Source of the DNA: Pseudomonadota bacterium
GTDB lineage: Bacteria; Desulfobacterota; DSM-4660; Desulfatiglandales; B25-G16
NCBI GenBank assembly: GCA_015223015.1
Contig: JADFWK010000237.1
Location: forward strand, 1-9,135
Length of the DNA stretch: 9,135 nucleotides
Direction of reading: 5' to 3'
A program made the translations under genes and the position numbers. This document shows positions 6,481 through 9,135 of the stretch, piece by piece. The notes beneath the pieces are model-generated. The model did not search any database, was not told where the DNA came from, and saw only the letters and a program-made list of their open reading frames with translations. Position 1 is the stretch's first letter; the number at the start of each line of letters is the position of its first letter.

Positions 6481-7053
6481 TTAATCCATTGTCAATGGCC
6501 AAGCAGCCATTTTTGTATAAACTGGACCGCCCGGCTTAAGATCGCTTTTGAAAAGGATAAGTTCATTAAGGTAGTGTAGATTAGTATTAATATCATGAAA
6601 TCGATCAAGAATCCATTTCAATTCCTCATCCCGCTCCAATAAACTCTTAAAACGACCCAATGTCAGATGTGGCCTGAATGGCCTTTTTTCTGGCTTAAAA
6701 CCGAGCGCCTTTAGTTCTACCTGTAATTGATTTCGCAGATTTGACAGGCTTTCAATCTCTCCATCAAGGCCGGCCCAAAACACCCTTGGTCTCCTCCAGT
6801 TAGGGAAAACACCAATACCATTCAGACGGATCTTGATAGCTGAAAACCGTTCAACAACCGCGCCACTCTTCTCTTTTATATCATCTATGGTATCTTCACT
6901 AACCGACCCAAGGAAGATGATCGTGAGATGAATGTTCTCTGTCTTAACCCACCTCACGGGCAGGCTTGATTGCTGCAGTTCATGAGAGATCTTCGCAATC
7001 TGTTCCCTGATTTCAGAGGGAAGTTCAAATGCCAGGAATGAACGGATAGCCAT
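6481..7053 (-). CDS. thpR: RNA 2',3'-cyclic phosphodiesterase, 2H family, 190 aa
   Basis: A member of the 2H phosphoesterase superfamily (LigT/ThpR), which hydrolyses 2',3'-cyclic phosphate ends of RNA and can ligate tRNA halves in vitro. Both catalytic motifs are present: HLTI (residues 42-45, in ENIHLTIIFLG) and HLTL (129-132, in RPHLTLGRFK). The length fits the family. I choose ATG 7053 (protein beginning MAIRSFLAFELP) because AGGAG lies about 8 bases upstream and family proteins begin there; the frame stays open further upstream only because it overlaps cinA. The first 29 bases lie within the end of cinA, so translation is probably coupled. The pairing of cinA, thpR and recA recurs in Deltaproteobacteria (from memory). 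Confidence 0.93.
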   Translation of the reverse strand: MAIRSFLAFELPSEIREQIAKISHELQQSSLPVRWVKTENIHLTIIFLGSVSEDTIDDIKEKSGAVVERFSAIKIRLNGIGVFPNWRRPRVFWAGLDGEIESLSNLRNQLQVELKALGFKPEKRPFRPHLTLGRFKSLLERDEELKWILDRFHDINTNLHYLNELILFKSDLKPGGPVYTKMAAWPLTMD

Positions 7054-8281
7054 TGAGATATCTCCTGACCCAATCAAGGGCCATTTCAGCAGCGTTAAGC
7101 TTGACCTTATCCCTGTCTCCGGAAAAACGATAATGACCGGAGAATACCTTGGTATGGACAGAGAGTCCAATAAACACGGTACCAACTGGTTTGTCCTCTG
7201 TTCCCCCTGAAGGACCGGCGATACCTGTTACAGCGAGCCCCATATCCGTTTTCGCAGTTTTCTTGACCCCCGCCGCCATTTCCCTTACTGTTTGATCACT
7301 TACAGCCCCATATGAATCTATGGTTTGCTGGCTTACCCCAAGCATCTCGACCTTGGATCTGTTGCTGTAAACAATCAACCCCCGCTCAAAGTAGAGAGAA
7401 CTCCCTGATATGGAGGTAAGCCTATGGCCAATAAGACCCCCCGTGCATGATTCGGCAACAGACAACGTCATCTCTTGCTCTCTGAGCAGCTCTCCAACCA
7501 CAGCTTCCATGGTTTTGTCACCCGATGCAAACACGTAGGACCCTAGGAGATTCCTGATTTTATCCTCAGCCCCGGTCAATTGCCTTTCAATCTCCGTTTC
7601 ATCTTTTCCCCGGACTGTAATGGTGATGCGGTGTTCAGGAAAAAAGGGATAGAAGCCAAACATTACCTTCTTTCGATCATCTTTGAGACCCTTGAAGACA
7701 TCCACAATTTGGGATTCACTCAATCCATAAACCTCGAGTACCCTGTGTCGTGGCACTGTGACCGGTGTGTATCTTCTAAGAATATCTGGAACAACCACCC
7801 TATCCATCAACTCCCTCATCTGCTCGGGAACACCTGGCAGGAAATAGACCTGAGCGTCTTCTTTTGAAAGTGAATAACCGCAGGTATGTCCGTGAGGATC
7901 CAAAATCTTTGCCCCTCTGGGAAGCCAGGCCAGTTTTTCCAATGAGGGAGACCAGGTGAGGCCCAATCTCTTCGTACCCTCCCTTATGTGATCGAGAACG
8001 GTTTGATCAAAGGAGAGAGGCCTGCCAAGAGCCTTTGCCGCTATCTGAGTGGTTAGGTCATCTTCGGTTGGGCCCAATCCACCCGTAACAATGATAAAAT
8101 GAGACCTTTCTACAGCTCTCCTCAACACAGCGGAGAGCGTATCGTAGTTGTCGCCCACGGTTGTGATTTCATTGACCTCTAGGCCGCAAGATAGGAGACA
8201 CCCTGATGCATACCAGCCATTAAGATCTCTTGTCTTTCCAGAAACCAGTTCATTACCTATTACTATGATCTCTGTAAGCAT
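7025..8281 (-). CDS. cinA: CinA family protein: MoCF-like domain plus NMN deamidase domain, 418 aa
   Basis: The N-terminal MoaB/Mog-like domain (about residues 1-170) has the signature VTGGLGPTEDD (66-76), a COG1058-type region linked to ADP-ribose pyrophosphatase activity in some homologues. The middle part (about 180-250) links to the C-terminal CinA/PncC domain (about 255-412) with ESCTGG (277-282) and TGIAGPSGG (352-360). PncC deamidates nicotinamide mononucleotide in NAD recycling, and the gene name comes from competence-induced loci in Gram-positives. Both domains look intact. ATG 8281 is 24 bases after the pgpA stop, with a weak GGGAA ribosome binding site. The last ten codons extend beyond the usual domain end and contain the thpR start. 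Confidence 0.95.
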   Translation of the reverse strand: MLTEIIVIGNELVSGKTRDLNGWYASGCLLSCGLEVNEITTVGDNYDTLSAVLRRAVERSHFIIVTGGLGPTEDDLTTQIAAKALGRPLSFDQTVLDHIREGTKRLGLTWSPSLEKLAWLPRGAKILDPHGHTCGYSLSKEDAQVYFLPGVPEQMRELMDRVVVPDILRRYTPVTVPRHRVLEVYGLSESQIVDVFKGLKDDRKKVMFGFYPFFPEHRITITVRGKDETEIERQLTGAEDKIRNLLGSYVFASGDKTMEAVVGELLREQEMTLSVAESCTGGLIGHRLTSISGSSLYFERGLIVYSNRSKVEMLGVSQQTIDSYGAVSDQTVREMAAGVKKTAKTDMGLAVTGIAGPSGGTEDKPVGTVFIGLSVHTKVFSGHYRFSGDRDKVKLNAAEMALDWVRRYLNGYPFIPGI

Positions 8282-8305
8282 TATTTCCCGGTCAATGGTT
8301 CATTT

Positions 8306-8821
8306 TTAGTTGAAAAAATAGATAAGAAGCCTCAAGGAAATATGAGCATATGCACCGGCCACCAGATCATCGAGGACTACCCCAACTCCCCCCTTTATCT
8401 TTTTTTCAATTCCTTTTATGGGAGGTGGTTTCAGGATATCAAAAAACCTGAAGAGAAAAAACCCCGCAATAAGAGTTGGCCAGGTAAAAGGGATAAGGAT
8501 GATGGTTACCAGGAACCCAGCTACCTCATCAATAACGATCTCAGGTGGATCGACCACACCCAGGATGCCCTGGCTTCTGTGAGATGACCAGACTGCGCCG
8601 ATGACGATTATCAGTAAAATAGAGAGCTGGTATTGAGGAGCTAGAAAACTTCCAACTAGATACAGAGGTATGGCAGCAACCGTGCCGTAGGTACCTGGCA
8701 TTACCGGCAGCAGACCTGCACCGAACCATATTGATGAAATCAGGGCAATCCTGTCGAAAAAGCTACCTTCCTTGATTGCCTTCTTTATTAATATAAATTT
8801 ATCAGATTGATTAGTTGACAT
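8306..8821 (-). CDS. pgpA: Phosphatidylglycerophosphatase A, 171 aa
   Basis: Membrane enzyme that removes phosphate from phosphatidylglycerophosphate to give phosphatidylglycerol. Family motifs are in order: PGTYGT (42-47), the acidic DPPEIVIDEVAG (91-102, with E94, D98 and E99), FRFFDILKPPP (124-134) and GGVGVVLDDLVAGAYA (144-159, with D151 and D152). Several hydrophobic stretches (around 26-60, 66-78, 101-123 and 153-170) are consistent with membrane segments. The start is ATG 8821; a TTG lies directly in front and could add one residue. No clear ribosome binding site is visible. It is the first gene of the cluster. Confidence 0.93.
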   Translation of the reverse strand: MSTNQSDKFILIKKAIKEGSFFDRIALISSIWFGAGLLPVMPGTYGTVAAIPLYLVGSFLAPQYQLSILLIIVIGAVWSSHRSQGILGVVDPPEIVIDEVAGFLVTIILIPFTWPTLIAGFFLFRFFDILKPPPIKGIEKKIKGGVGVVLDDLVAGAYAHISLRLLIYFFN

Positions 8822-8924
8822 CAAGTGAGAAAGATTTTTAATAACTAAATAGATGCAAGCATCTTTACCAAGATAAAGGGTGATTAGTCAAAGGGTTTCC
8901 CACCAATACAAGATAACGTCAAAG
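8822..8924 (-). promoter_or_regulatory. Upstream region of pgpA, probable promoter of the cluster
   Basis: This AT-rich gap lies between pgpA and the foldback element. On the minus strand, TTGACT (8886-8891) has a fair -35 match. The best -10 at 18 bases, TAAAGA (8862-8867), is poor (3 of 6). A perfect palindrome is present at 8851-8864. The motifs CAAGATAA (8869-8876, 8909-8916) and GTCAAAG (8887-8893, 8918-8924) each occur twice. No reliable start point can be given. Confidence 0.35.
8851..8864. repeat. Palindrome upstream of pgpA
   Basis: AGATGC-AA-GCATCT is a perfect inverted repeat of 6-bp arms around two bases, 30-43 bases upstream of the pgpA ATG. It is of operator size and position. 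There is no known regulator match. Confidence 0.35.
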
Positions 8925-9111
8925 TGCAGGGTATGGGTATCTTTTTTTTGGTTATGTCCTTTGACATGGCCCCTTACTGGGTCGATTCAAAATGGTTTAT
9001 TGAGCCATAAGCCTTAGAATCATAGGCTTCATCTATATAAACCATTTTGAAACGCCCACTGATCTAAACTATGTGGGGCATAATCCAAAAAAAAGATACC
9101 CATACCCTGCA
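8925..9111. mobile_element. 187-bp foldback element with 27-bp perfect terminal inverted repeats (MITE-like)
   Basis: The ends 8925-8951 and 9085-9111 are perfect 27-bp inverted repeats that begin TGCAGGGTATGGG and end in a run of eight T (or A) plus GG. Inside, 8986-9000 and 9037-9051 are a perfect 15-bp inverted repeat (arm TTCAAAATGGTTTAT). The centre AAGCCT (9009-9014) pairs with AGGCTT (9024-9029). The stretches between are diverged but partly complementary, so the whole element can fold into one long hairpin. There is no open frame of note and no transposase in the window. The immediate flanks show no convincing target-site duplication. A hairpin MITE or non-autonomous IS derivative is most likely; a regulatory RNA hairpin is less likely. 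Confidence 0.7.
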
Positions 9112-9135
9112 AGAAGCTTAAGAATCAATAGGTTA
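9112..9135. other. Right-edge flank of the foldback element
   Basis: Twenty-four AT-rich bases to the window end. They are too short to assign and no feature is seen. Confidence 0.3.

Noticed and set aside
8925..9111. Foldback element as an intrinsic terminator
   Set aside because: The T8 tracts lie inside the stem, not after it, and the stem base is followed by no T run on either strand.

Overview
The window looks like part of a bacterial chromosome of moderate G+C content. It probably comes from a Desulfobacterota (former Deltaproteobacteria) lineage. The basis is the gene order pgpA-cinA-thpR-recA-alaS, the style of the proteins (an AlaRS with a four-cysteine insert, a full-length two-domain CinA) and the small accessory families alongside (DUF433, a helix-hairpin-helix DEDD nuclease). 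The taxonomic call is an inference from protein character and gene order, not from a search.

Right two thirds (about 8821 down to 1736, all minus strand): a compact housekeeping cluster. pgpA (phospholipid synthesis) is followed by cinA (NMN deamidase/competence-damage family), thpR (RNA 2',3'-cyclic phosphodiesterase, starting inside the end of cinA), recA, and alaS, with no recX between recA and alaS. The alaS stop codon overlaps the start of a 71-codon metallo-beta-lactamase-fold stub (ATGA overlap). The stub in turn overlaps the TTG start of a 256-aa HhH + DEDDy exonuclease. Short gaps and overlaps suggest one or two transcripts. A 73-bp gap before recA holds a 10-bp inverted repeat that could be an operator.

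Left third (1 to 1735): an accessory, partly eroded zone. It holds a DUF433 (antitoxin-like) remnant without its usual PIN-like partner. This meets, tail to tail, a plus-strand 167-aa cysteine-containing gene that resembles the DUF6125/V4R-like small-ligand families. A 444-bp divergent intergenic region follows, then a minus-strand 90-aa hypothetical protein. At the left edge are two short protein-like reading frames that may be the end of a broken gene.

Right edge (8822 to 9135): the presumed pgpA promoter region with a perfect 6-bp-arm palindrome and duplicated short motifs, then a 187-bp foldback element with 27-bp perfect terminal inverted repeats and a 15-bp internal inverted repeat. This looks like a hairpin MITE or a solo inverted-repeat element. 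It is the most striking non-coding structure in the window. I see no complete novel defence or metabolic system here. The unusual items are the foldback element, the MBL stub used as a translational bridge, and the eroded left zone.
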